A stretch of DNA of 64,000 nt from Takakia lepidozioides (Eukaryota; Streptophyta; Takakiopsida; Takakiales; Takakiaceae), in the NCBI GenBank assembly GCA_030704615.1, contig CM060732.1, positions 65,827,053 to 65,891,052 on the forward strand. Reading direction: 5' to 3'. Positions 51,010 to 61,081 of this stretch are shown piece after piece. The number at the start of each line of letters is the position of its first letter. Within the stretch, counting starts at the first letter, position 1. The notes below the pieces were generated by a model. It was given only the letters and a program-made list of their open reading frames with translations, did not search any database and was not told the DNA's origin. The translations under genes and the position numbers were made by a program.

Positions 51010-51252
51010 CTAATATTCCACTAATGGGAAGATGAGGACTAATATTGTGAAGTCAGTGTTCAAGGTCAGCTCAAAAACACAAACATCTCCTTCCTCAAGG
51101 CACTGGTGGAGTGCAAATTGTGCCCAATCTTGAGAGTCCAGCTCCCGACTGTAAGGGTGCTCCCATGTGCATTGAGGATTCCACACTTTGCCAGTGGATG
51201 GCAACCACACCACCGATGGAGTTCTCATACTCCACATCTTAGAAGCCCACAT
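51010..51252 (-). pseudogene. Captured B3 DNA-binding-domain exon (REM-like) inside CACTA copy A
   Basis: The minus strand encodes about 80 residues: GKVWNPQCTWEHPYSREL, SQDWAQFALHQCLEEGDV, CVFELTLNTDFTIL. This is the second half of a plant B3 domain (GW..F....L..GDvCvFEL, then the last strand). B3 domains bind DNA in REM/ARF/ABI3-type transcription factors. No other exon of such a gene is nearby, and the corresponding position after the 51479 end lacks it. That fits gene-fragment capture by a CACTA element. Confidence 0.65.
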
Positions 51253-51478
51253 TGGCTACCATGGCTGCAAACTACATGTCATTGGGTGCGACAGAGAGTT
51301 AAACATCGACTATGACACCTAGACATTATTAATATATGGGAGGAATTGACACCTCCAAAGGATTTTTTTCATGGATTTTCCATTGATAAATCATAGAAAT
51401 AAGCTACATGCTTGTACATGTACAATCAATCGAAGGGATGGATACAGTTCTTGCGAGAATTATTACGTAGCTTTGATT

Positions 51479-52190
51479 CACTACAGCAAATGGGGGCAGG
51501 GGGGGGGGGGAGGGTTGTGATGCCAGCCACGCCCCGTGCGGCGCTGAGTGTGCGATGCTAACCCCGTGGAGCGTGTTTGCAACGTCGGGCCGTCGCAGCC
51601 AAACCCGCGGGTCGCCACCTGGCGCTCGGGCCAAGCGGCGACGCCTGGCCGTCGCAGCCAAACCCCACGGGTCGCCACCTAGCGCCGGGGCCAGGCGGCG
51701 ACGCCTGGCTATCGCACGGGCGGATGAAGGGCAAAAGGCAACCCTTCCGTGCGACGCCCCCTAGCAAAGGGCAGAACGCAGCTCTTTCTGGCGACGGCCG
51801 GTCGTCGCACGCCGAAAAAAAAAACCCTTTCTTGCCCTTTCTTTCATCGCAGCCCTTTCTTGCGACGCCAGGCCGTTGCATGGTGGCATGAAGGGCAAAA
51901 GGCCCCTGCGACGGCCGGGCGTCGCAAACTGCCCGGCTGCCCTATTCTTGCAAAACAAAAAAAACAGGTCACAGTTTGCGACTGCTAGCCGTCGTCGTTT
52001 GCGACCCCAGGCCTCATAAATCCATTCAAAAAACAGGTCACAGTTGGCGACGGTTGGCCGTCGCCGTTTGCGACCCCAGCCTCATAAATCCTAAAAACCG
52101 CGTCGCAGGTGGCGACGCGTGGGGGTCGCAGGCAGCGACGATAAGGCTTTCTAGGTTTAGGTTTAGGGCCTTTAGGGGTTCCTAGTTTTT
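51479..52190 (+). mobile_element. CACTA transposon 5' end, copy B, with subterminal repeats
   Basis: It starts CACTACAGCAAATGGGGG. About a dozen gcgacg-c--g-cgtcgca palindromic units lie between 51530 and 52140, typical of transposase-binding subterminal repeats. The ~85 bp just before it (about 51390-51475, tgtacatgtacaatcaatcg...) is repeated at 52380-52470 beyond the subterminal array, so this end sits inside a duplicated stretch of the same element family. Confidence 0.75.
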
Positions 52191-52427
52191 TTTTTTTTTT
52201 TCATATGGTACTGGGGTAGGGTGTTTGGTTTTATTTATGGTTTAGCTTGTTGTTGTGGACCTTCTTGTAGATTGTGACATTCATTTTGATAATTCTCTTG
52301 ATACCACATCTATATGTGTTGCTCCAACATATTCATTGTCTCTGCCTTCTTTCTTGAAAGACTACCAGCCACAGCCATATTTGATCAATCATAGAAATAA
52401 AAGTATAATATGCATGTACATGTACAA

Positions 52428-54059
52428 TCAATCGAAGGGATAGGTCCAGTTCGGTGCGAGAATTGTTATCATATAGGGTCCAGGATGCATTGTCCAGGGC
52501 GTCATCATCCTCTTCAACTCTACCCAACCTCCATCATCAGCATCATTATGACCAGTCTCTCCGTCCACCGCAATTGCCTCACCCCATGGAGATCCGAGAC
52601 CATGATAGATATGTCTTCCTCTTGGTTGAGCATGCACAACCACCTTCCAATTCCCCCCTCTTGTTTTGTCATCGGAGAAGAAAACTTGCTCCATGTCTGA
52701 AGGCCGTGAAAAATGCTCATCGGAGGGACGATGAGTAGGGTTGAGCCTATCTGCATTGACGCGCATGAAACCACAATCATCTTGCACTAGTGTTGCGGAG
52801 GGCCCCACAAGATGTGGCTGGAACCACCTTCCCTTGAAGAGAAGAGGTCAGTACCTTGTATACTGAAGTTGGAGTATGCTCTCAAGCTCTCCAATGTACT
52901 CAAGTTTGCTCATAGCAGGTCGTGTATCTCCCTTGCCCCACACGGAGTCTTGCCAATATGTGGCACACAAGCCAGAATCAAAGGTTGTTTTGCGCTTCAT
53001 GTCAAGAGCACGAATGCAGAAATGATGACCGTGAACCCAAACCGCCATGTATGAGGTCGCGAATTGAGAGAGGCCCCTTGCAATGTCTTGCACCAAATCT
53101 GAAACCACCTCTCCTTGAGCAACGACGTCATAAACTGAAGTCCGAAGCCACTGTTGGAATGAACTTAGAGGCTGCAATTCCATGGGCAAATTTTGTGAAG
53201 GAACATTCCGGCGGCCCGCTCCTCATCGAGGGCGTCTAGTAACCGACCTTGGATGGTTCCGCCTCCATGCAAGCGTCTCCTCCTCTCATTGGCGCTGAAC
53301 AAGATTATTGTATCTTGCCTCCCACTCATGTATGGATGGGGTGTTCGTCAGTATGAAGTCATGCGCTTGCTCAATCACCAAGGTCGGCAATTTTACCCTC
53401 TTCGATTTTTTGGGCAAAACGATGTCCTTGGTTCGTGCATCCTCCTCTTCCTTCCACATTCGAGGGGCTTCCTCATCCACCCTTGCCATGTACTCCGTGC
53501 AATAGAACATAGCTTCTTGCAACGTATACCCCTCCGCCATGCTACCCTCCGGGTGCGCCATTTGTCTTACAAATCCTTTCAAAGTCTTCATATAACGCTC
53601 AAGGAAGTACATCCACCGAGAATGAACGGGGCCGGCAATCGAAGCCTCTTCCACTAAGTGCACTTGGATGTCAAAGAAAGAGGGATGAATGTGCATATCC
53701 AACATACACATTACCTCCGCCGCCTCCTTCTTCATGTGTGGAAAATCTGTTTCTTCCAACTCTTTGGAGCAAATCCACCGAAACAAGCCTCCTAATCTAT
53801 AGATTGTCTCACGAACCTCGGGAGTCAATGTTCCACGTACTGCAAGTGGCAAGATGTCTTGCAATAGATTGTGGTAGTCATGAGACTTCAAACCATGGAC
53901 CCCGTCTTCTTCGCTGAACTTCATACGGAGGGATGACCCATAACCAGTTGGTGTTCGGACAGCACTTATGGTGGCTATCACTTTCTTGTATTCCTCCTCT
54001 CTACAGCAACATGCTTGTCTTTGTCTTTTGAATGATGTTTCTGAATGTATCCCATCCAT
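52428..54059 (-). pseudogene. CACTA transposase remnant (DUF4218, then DUF4216-like)
   Basis: On the minus strand, 54059-53286 is open for 257 codons with GLKSHDYHNLLQDILPLAVR, IYRLGGLFRWICSKEL, HIHPSFFDIQVHLVEEA, GPVHSRWMYFLERYMKTLKG and EGSMAEGYTLQEAMFYCTEY, a textbook DUF4218 of En/Spm (CACTA) transposases. Then 53189-52848 and 52808-52428 carry a DUF4216-like region (YMAVWVHGHHFCIRALD, later DMEQVFFSDDKTRGGNWKVV). Intervening stops and frame changes make it non-functional. The catalytic transposase_21 half is not seen upstream. Confidence 0.8.
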
Positions 54060-54450
54060 GCCAGCAATCGGTGGTTGCCGTCCCAGACGTAGAACATGTG
54101 GTTGTAGAATTGTTGGGTGTTATTTCCCATCATGAGGCCCAGCTCGAACTCCTCATTAACATCTTACCAACACTCATCCCAGGTATCGATGATCTCAGGA
54201 GACACTAATGTGTTTTTCCCATTTGTATCCATCAGTGGCATGCACCAAGTCTGTATCCATGCACAAAATCTGTTTCCAATTTTGTAATGTCATGGGAAAG
54301 TGGAGGATGCACAACAGGCATAGATATCATCCGGCATAGTGGGATGTCAAGACGCCCTCCAGAGACGAGCATGTCCCTAATAACCTCCTGAGAGTTTACC
54401 TTATGGAATGACATGAGTTCTTTCACCTTGTCAAGGTAGTGCACTTCAGG
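54060..54450 (-). pseudogene. Fragment joined to the transposase remnant (unrecognised)
   Basis: Minus-strand translation gives a broken frame with NTLVSPEIIDTWDECW, a TAA, then FYNHMFYVWDGNHRLLAWM running up to the DUF4218 frame. The VWDGNHR-AWM motif does not belong to the CACTA transposase as I know it. 54444-54232 is another 70-codon open piece (LHYLDKVKELMSFHKVN). The origin is unknown. It may be a fragment of another gene trapped in the element. Confidence 0.35.
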
Positions 54451-54589
54451 TTCATCTGTTTCATCGCTATTCTCCGAGCTCTTGGCATACTCGTCCCCAT
54501 CTCCAGAACCTTTTGCCTATGTTCATGTCAGCTTGGACTTCACAGTTTTCTGCACGATGCCATGCCAATCAGACATTCAGTTATGTGCA

Positions 54590-55805
54590 AATAGTGATGG
54601 TTGGCACCGACAATCACAGTCCACAGGCAAAACAATGACAGCATAGTGACTTCAAACTGATTAAAAATGTTCAATGCAACTTCTTTACAATAGAAAGTTC
54701 TCTATGTTCTGAAGGGACAACGATTGGCGGTACCGACAATCATAATCTATACGTGTATCTTGTGTTGTGGAATATGGCAAACCAAATCACTGTGTCTGCA
54801 AAGTGAATGTCAGTACCGACCATCAGTTTGTCTTGTCTCAAATCACAGTGATTGGCGGCACCGACAATCACAACCATCTACACTAACAAAGCTGATATAG
54901 ACGAATGCAAACCAAAACACTATGACTGCATAGTGATGGTCAGTACCAACCATCACTCTCTTTCTGGGCAAGCAGGTACAGAAAGGTTTTGAGCATTAAC
55001 GAACGGCGTTAACAACAATAAAAAAAACATTACACTCGAAAGACTGACATGATCGGTTTGGTGCAAAGAAATATATCTCATAGTGATTGGCGGCACCAAC
55101 ACTCACTTTAGTTTGTAACAGAAAGTGAGAGGAATGCACATTGTCTGAAATGCAAGAAGTCTATGTTGCAAAGGAAAGAGATCGACGTTAATCATAGAGA
55201 CTCCATTGTGATGGTCGTTAAAGACAATCACTATTTCTTGTCTCTTTGGTATGTACTTTGCAACTGTTTTTAGACATGAAGCTACAGTATGGTCTCAAGA
55301 AAAGTGATTGGCGGTACTGCCATTCCTCTTCCCTAGTCTGTTCAACCTGAAACAGAGAAAATGCAATGCGAAACAATATGACTGAATAGTGATGGTCGGT
55401 GCCAACCATCACTCTCTCTCCATGCATGCAAGTACAAGAAGCTCACGAGGAGAATCAAATGGCGTTAACGACACTCACACTACACTAGAATGGAAAACAT
55501 TGCGTTTGGTGCAAATCAATACTGGATCATAGTTACTGTCCGCACCGACACTCACTTTCTTTTGTATTAGAATGTGAGTTTTGAAATGAAAGAGAATGAC
55601 GTTGCCGACAATCACAGGTTCCTGCTACAGAAAGAAAGAGAAAGAGTGCTGGAAAGGCAATCAGACTGACTTTATGATCTGAAAAACAGTGAATGGCGGT
55701 ACCACCAGTCACAAACAACTGGTATGGAAAACCTGAAACAGAAGAATGCAAAGCAAATCAACATGACTTCGTAGTGATGGTCAGTATCGACCATCACTTT
55801 CTAGG
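54590..55805. repeat. Cluster of ~12-16 dyad-symmetric repeats (agtgatggtc-...-gaccatcact)
   Basis: Imperfect palindromes of ~24-30 bp recur every 45-160 bp. Examples: gtgatggtcagtaccgacca-type with gaccatcac (about 54931, 55389, 55772) and gtgattggcggcaccgaca with caatcac (about 54591, 54720, 54846, 55081, 55302, 55690). A third class, g-cgttaacgacactcac, is interspersed. Arms are 7-9 bp around a gg(t/c)(a/g)cc centre. The cluster lies between the transposase remnant and the minus-strand first exon at 55868-56173, so it could be intronic and/or the element's subterminal transposase-binding array. Confidence 0.7.
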
Positions 55806-55867
55806 ACATTTCACTCACTCACTTCGTACATCTGTAAACATGAAAAGGAATGGTGAAGAACACTTAC

Positions 55868-56173
55868 TGGCGCCTTCTTCGGTTTTGAGTTTGGATCCAT
55901 ATCTACAGCTTTCCTCTTCCCCTTCACATCTGTCGGAATTCCTGTCTGGTCTAGGGTTTGTAGACCTTCTTCCGGTTCTGCATTCCCCGGACTTCCACCT
56001 CCTTCAGTTTCCTTGCGAATCATCTCTGCTTCCACAGTCTAGTTTCCAACGCTCATTGTTCCTTCTGGTTGTGTGACAGCTGCAACCTCATTCTCGGTCT
56101 GCTCTTGTGTTGCAGTCTCCGCGTTCACCTGCTGCCGTGGCCCTGTGTTCTCCATCAAACGACGCCTCGTCAT
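55868..56173 (-). pseudogene. Possible first exon of the CACTA element gene, with an in-frame stop
   Basis: On the minus strand ATG at 56173 opens a polar, Glu/Thr/Pro-rich frame (MTRRRLMENTGPRQQVN...) ending KRKAVDMDPNSKPKKAP at a GTAAGT-type donor (55867-55861). It is interrupted by one TAG (at about 56040). Its position upstream of the dyad array and its charged composition fit an N-terminal transposon-protein exon. There is no domain to prove it. Confidence 0.4.
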
Positions 56174-57209
56174 TTGCTCTCTTGCTCTGAGTCTCTCTCT
56201 AAGGGAAGTAAAATAAAGTGACTTCCTTCTCTTTCGTATCGTAGAAGGAACCCTCTCCAGCTTGACTACCTCTCTCCCTCTACGTGCGGAAACAAGAAAG
56301 ACAAAGTGACTCTCGATTTCTTGCGGAGTTGCGTGCGTTAGGGATTGTCTCTAGAAGCATCGGTTTCCCTCTCGCGTGACCATTACACAAATGTCATTCC
56401 CTTATTAGTGTACCTGCCAGCCATTAGTGGACAGCTGTTCGTCTACAATGTAGTTTTCGAAGTCTGACGTGTGTCGCCCAAAATGAACGGCGTGTCGTTT
56501 ATTTGAAAGGTTTCAATAATTGAATATAACAGCGACAAATATTATAAATGAATATAACATTACAAATAAAAAAATAGTTGGTCTGACTGCTCCTAGAGAA
56601 TTATCTGGAATATGCCTATGTTGAAACTATGGGGCCATCTGGCGCACAAACTCAGACAATGCCTATGCCATCAGAACCATGGCACCATGGAAAATATGGG
56701 ACCATCTGGCATACAAACTCAGACAAATATATGTAAGTAAACGAGTATTTGTTGACAAATTTCTGGATATCGTACACATTCATCCTTGTAAGCCCACCCC
56801 ACGTTCGTTTCAAAGTTTGGACTTTCCAGGTGCGCATGATCAATGGTACTGTTATTAAGATGCATTTACTTCATCTGCTATCCCACCCTCAGATCCTTTG
56901 GCACACTTCTGAGAAGTCGGCTGGTTATTATGTTAATTGATGACGTTCTCAATAAAGGTTTAACAGCTATCGAAATTGCTCCTAAGGATACTCCGTCTAC
57001 AGGGCCCACAAAAAAAGTAATTAAAATGGATGGCGACATGTCAGGAAGAGCTTGCCAGAGGCAAGGAATAACAGAATGTGCACAATCATCGTGTGTACTT
57101 CCTCCGCGATATTATCTGCTCATGCTTCACCAGTGTTTTGGAGACCTCAGTCAACAGATTTCACTGAAGAGCTGCAATAGCAAGGGATCTTCGTACGAGA
57201 GGAGGCAAG
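56174..57209. other. No recognised gene; left flank of the next element
   Basis: Contains a C/T-rich stretch (56180-56280), an AT-rich stretch (56480-56580) and a duplicated gggaccatctggca-acaaactcagacaa block (about 56631-56660 and 56697-56725). An open frame at 56843-57223 has no recognised domain. Confidence 0.4.
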
Positions 57210-58516
57210 ATGGCTTCTTCTGAAGCGGAGTTCTTCTCTGACGAGAAACCAATACCGTTCTCCAAGGAAACCCTTGCCGATGGGTTTGTTGTTATTCTCG
57301 AACATGTCTTGGCGACCCGGTTTGAGCTACAAAATGGGACAATTTTCTTGGAGAGAGAAATTTACGGTTCAGACGGGAAGTTGTTAAAATACTCCTTCCA
57401 GAACCATGATAAGACAGCTCTGGTCAGACAGTGGAGAGTCCGCCTTGGAAGATACAGGGTCCTTGGGGAGCCTTGAAAGTCCCTTGGATCATATGTCACT
57501 CCAGGGACAACTGTTTCCATGGTTCAAGACAAAAGGGACTTTGTAGTGAAAAGAGAGGAAACATCCTCCACTCCCATCGTTGAGCTTTCAGATTCATCAG
57601 ATGAAGACATCACTGAAATCACTATTAACGTGCATCCTCTTGTAGTTGTGCAAGACGATGTTCAGGAGATCTCTAGTGTCATTCCAAAACTACGGTCAAT
57701 GGGAGGATGCCCGGTTTCAAAAGTGAGTTGCGGGGAATTCGTTGGGACACTTTCAATATTGTTCATGTGAAATATCTTCCAGAGACGTTTGATGGGGATA
57801 TCCTTTTCGAGCTCCCTCCTCCTCCTCATATTGGAGGTATCTCAAGCCGGATGCATGGTATGGACAAGAGACACGATGGACACCCATGGTGTAGGACGAA
57901 AACGTCAAATATTCAAAATCATGACAAACTTATCTTTAGGAGAACAGTTTGTTATGGGCACCTCAGGTGCGAAAATTTCAATTGCAGACACTTTCTTCAA
58001 TCGGGGGTTCACAACCAGAGCGAGTGGGAGGGTATCGCTGAAAATCCATTTAAGCCAGGGGCAGCTCCTTCGCGGACGGACACTTTCATTTGCAAATTTT
58101 GGAAGCTTGTCCCATCCTGCTTGACGGTGTGTGGTGCAAGAATGTACTACGTGGTGCACCGTTTGAAGACTGTGACTCGAGCTTGTGTGCATTTCGGTTT
58201 TCATAACCATCCAGTCTCAAAGGGCGATTATAGGGAAAGTCTTGAGACAGTGTCGAGGTTGATTAAACAAGAGTACGAGAGCAACCCATCCGCAACCACA
58301 TCTGCAATTGCTCTTGCCGCAAGCAAGAGCTTCTTGGATAGCCATATTTTCTGTGCAGTGGATTCTGTGGGAAGTAAATTTGATGGACCAGCATTGGACA
58401 TTGTCATGGATCATTTTCCAACATTGAGTTCACCCAACATTCGTCATCAAGTGAATGCATTGAGAATGCGCTCTAGAAATAGAGGCTACATTGACAACAT
58501 TCTGGAATTGAAATGA
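57210..58516 (+). CDS. Unnamed Cys/His-rich ORF of a transposon-like family (WRKY-GCM1-type zinc site?)
   Basis: Three open frames follow one another: 57210-57476, 57519-57770 (acidic, SDSSDEDITEI) and 57707-58516 (269 codons). The last has a patterned Cys/His region, CYGHLRCENFNCRHF, about 60 residues later TFICKFWKLVPSCLTVCGAR, then RACVHFGFHNHPVSKGDYRE (HxH), and after it SATTSAIALAASKSF. The C...C...HNH arrangement recalls the WRKY-GCM1 zinc-finger superfamily found in Mutator-like elements, but I cannot place it firmly. The frames overlap or shift, so the unit is probably decayed or has an intron near 57700. Confidence 0.45.
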
Positions 58517-59580
58517 ATGAGCAAGTATGACTAAATACAGGACAGTGTGTTTCCAGGGCAAGGAGCGACAAAATTATATCTTTTCAAAATGTCCACAACC
58601 AGGGAGGGCAGTGGGGTAAGCCTCGTCAGGCGGATGCAGAAGAGTGGTGACCTTGTTCCGATTCGTATAGGGCAGACCGTGATAACTTCTCCACGCCTCG
58701 TGTCCCTCTGCATGAGAGATATATATCCGGACCATCCCTTCTTGAGGAACCTGCGACAGGAGGGCAGACTCCAACATATAACAACCCCATTGCAATGGTG
58801 CAAGAGATAAATTTGCTCCCTGATATTGTAGAGTCCATGTGCCCCGACCACATTTGGCACATAGAGCGCACAACTGCAAGGTCTCGTGTCAAATGTACGG
58901 TGATCAGGGCAACCAATTCTGAGAAATGCACTTCTTTCCATATCTAGAGGTGGTGCCCGATTCCAACTCCAACTTTCACTGGTTTGATGCACCCGTATGG
59001 GTAGCCAGAAGCCAAGAACCACAAGTTCTGGTTCTATGCAGACGATTGTGGGAGATGTGTGCATGGAACTGTGCGACCTTCCGTGGTGATGAAGCCAAGT
59101 CCACCAACTGTTTGGCCCGTGAAGTTGGGAACAAATCTCACAAATCAAGAGATTGCAATGCTGGAAGAGGCAGGGTTTTCCCTTGCAAGACAACCCCGTT
59201 GTGCGTGCATCTGCTTCCAGTTCTGGGAGTACAAAGGTCCTTCCGATAGATGCTCATTTGTGACCAACAAAACGAAATGGAAAACTTGTTCGGCGTTTCC
59301 CTCCAACTGCAGAACACTTTGGCAAGGTGGAGTCCGCTAGAATGCTCCAAGCTCATGTTTCCAGCACGACGGAGGTGCCCGATCCTGGGTATGGTCGGAT
59401 GTACACAATGATCACCTCGACATCTATTGTTCACGATAGGGCGTACGACATCATCGTTTCCAATTTCCTTGCACCTGTCCTGATTTTGTTGGGATGCTAT
59501 CAACCAGTTTGGGCAAGAGAGGTAAATTCGTACCCTGCAAACATGTGTACTTCATCTTCGTGAAGATGATGGTTTGTGAT
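58517..59580 (+). pseudogene. Continuation of the Cys/His-rich element, broken
   Basis: Plus-strand pieces FQGKERQNYIFSKCPQPG (about 58553) and CGRCVHGTVRPSVVMKPS, then LTNQEIAMLEEAGFSLA and FWEYKGPSDRCSFVTNKTKW (about 59044-59290) look protein-like but lie in different frames with stops. A 220-codon antisense frame (59193-58531) spans the same DNA and is taken as a shadow. No known domain. Confidence 0.35.
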
Positions 59581-59775
59581 CCCAAACATGACAACTTCAT
59601 TCACCAGGCGACAATGAGTTTCAACGAGATCAATACTCTATTGCAACGGGATACAAGCACATAGGTAGATGACTTGCTGTTTATGGAATGTGGTGAAAGT
59701 TCAATCCGATATCGCAAATCTGAATTCAGGTTGGTTTCGACTGTGAGTATGCAAAAGGTACAACCATGATGTGTA

Positions 59776-60130
59776 CACTACAACAGATCCCGGCTTTAAC
59801 ATCTGCCACATTTGCCCAGTCGTAGCATATATGTCTACAAAATGCAAGGGGACAGTCCTGGTTGCCATTTGTGACCACCAGAAGTCGTATATGCCACCTT
59901 ATACCTCCGCCACGTCAGGATCTTCGGTCAAACACGTTTGACCAGATAGGGGAAGATGGTAGATACGACTAGGAGTCATGGCCAAAACTGCAACAGGATG
60001 ACGTGGGCATGGGAATGTATGACTGCCAGTATTCACGACTGCACGTGGCGATTGTCGGTTGCCCAAGGAGTGTCTACGTGGACGATGCAAACATAAATGG
60101 ATGAAACAGATGCATGATGTGATTGCAAAT
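59776..60130 (+). mobile_element. Possible second CACTA-type terminus
   Basis: CACTACAACAGATCCCGGCT at 59776 is a good CACTA-style end followed by GC-rich sequence with ccacgtc/cacgtgg words. No matching inverted end was found in the window, so this is tentative. Confidence 0.35.
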
Positions 60131-60179
60131 GACGACGTGTCAACATATCATTGCTCGCGGGCACTAAGCCACACCCTGT

Positions 60180-60262
60180 GAATGAATGGATGAATGAATG
60201 ATTAGGATGAATTAGGATGAGTGAACTAGGATGAATTAGGATGAATTAGGATGAATGTGCTC
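60180..60262. repeat. (GGATGAATTA)n-type minisatellite
   Basis: Alternating gatgaatg and aggatgaatt words, about eight units. Similar scattered gatgaatgga words continue at 60605-60680. Confidence 0.8.
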
Positions 60263-60764
60263 GAATTTAGGGTTGCTAGGTCGCAGTGTTAAGTATGAGG
60301 ATAATAATTAGTAAAAACATTTAACTACTGTTTCACCGACCCAGCAGATTAACAGTAAACTAATCGACTGCTGGTTAAGGTTAGTGAACAAAACGACTCT
60401 ATTATCTCACCAAATGATACACAAACGCCTTGCTGGCAACTATTGGGATGAACATATCAAACATAACTTTTGTGCACTAGATGAACGTATGAACGAATGA
60501 TACAACAAACGCCTTGTTGGCAACTATTGGATGAACATAGGAACAAATAATAATGCAAACGCTGAGCTGGCAGTATTGGATGAACTGACAGTGAAACTCA
60601 TTTAAAGATTCATTTTGGATGAATGGATGAAATTAAAATGGCCAAAAAATGGAAAAACAAATGAATGGATGTATTGATGGAAAACCCAAAATCCATCCAT
60701 CCAGTCATGAGTAGAGGGGACTTAGCGTTTTTTTGTCTCCCCTGCCATCTGTTTGTCTTCTTTG

Positions 60765-60915
60765 TGTCGAGTTTGATCGTGAGAGACGACAAACAGGACG
60801 GAGCTGTGTTTGCTTTCTTTTAGTGTCGAGTCTGATCATGAGAGACGTCGATCAGGGCGGAGCTATGTTTGTTTTGTTTTAGTGTCGAGTCTGATCATGA
60901 GAGACGACGAGCGGA
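60765..60915 (+). repeat. ~60-bp tandem repeat, about 2.5 units, leading into the SEC13 fragment
   Basis: The unit gtgtcgagtYtgatcRtgag, then agacg and a ggRcggagctRtgtttg word, occurs at about 60765, 60822 and 60882. The last unit is cut short and runs directly into the SEC13-like coding piece. Confidence 0.75.
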
Positions 60916-61050
60916 GTTGGTGGGATAGGGGGCGGACAGGGACTCAAACCCTAGAATCGGGGCATGAAGATGTGGTGCACGATGTGGCCATCGACTACTA
61001 TGGGAAGCGGCTGGCCACCTTCACGATGGACAACCGCAATTGCAAGGTGT
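60895..61050 (+). pseudogene. SEC13-like WD40 fragment
   Basis: The frame reads LESGHEDVVHDVAIDYYGKR, then LATFTMDNRNCKV. H(E/Q)D.VHDVA.DYYGKRLAT is the N-terminal signature of SEC13, the WD40 subunit of COPII coats and the nuclear pore outer ring. The S-D-R-T-IK expected next is replaced by TMDNRNCK, and the frame then passes into the RCEEVCPSC block shared with 49.5 kb. No further SEC13 exons follow, so it is a fragment. Confidence 0.65.
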
Positions 61051-61081
61051 GGTTTTTTCTCAATGTACGATGTGAAGAAGT

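Noticed and set aside
54590-55805. CRISPR-like array
   Set aside because: Spacing is irregular, repeats are diverged and of two classes, the host is a eukaryote, and the neighbour is a CACTA transposase.
58531-59193. 220-codon minus-strand frame
   Set aside because: Composition is odd (many Cys, Trp and His) with no domain. The plus-strand pieces look more protein-like, so it was treated as a shadow.
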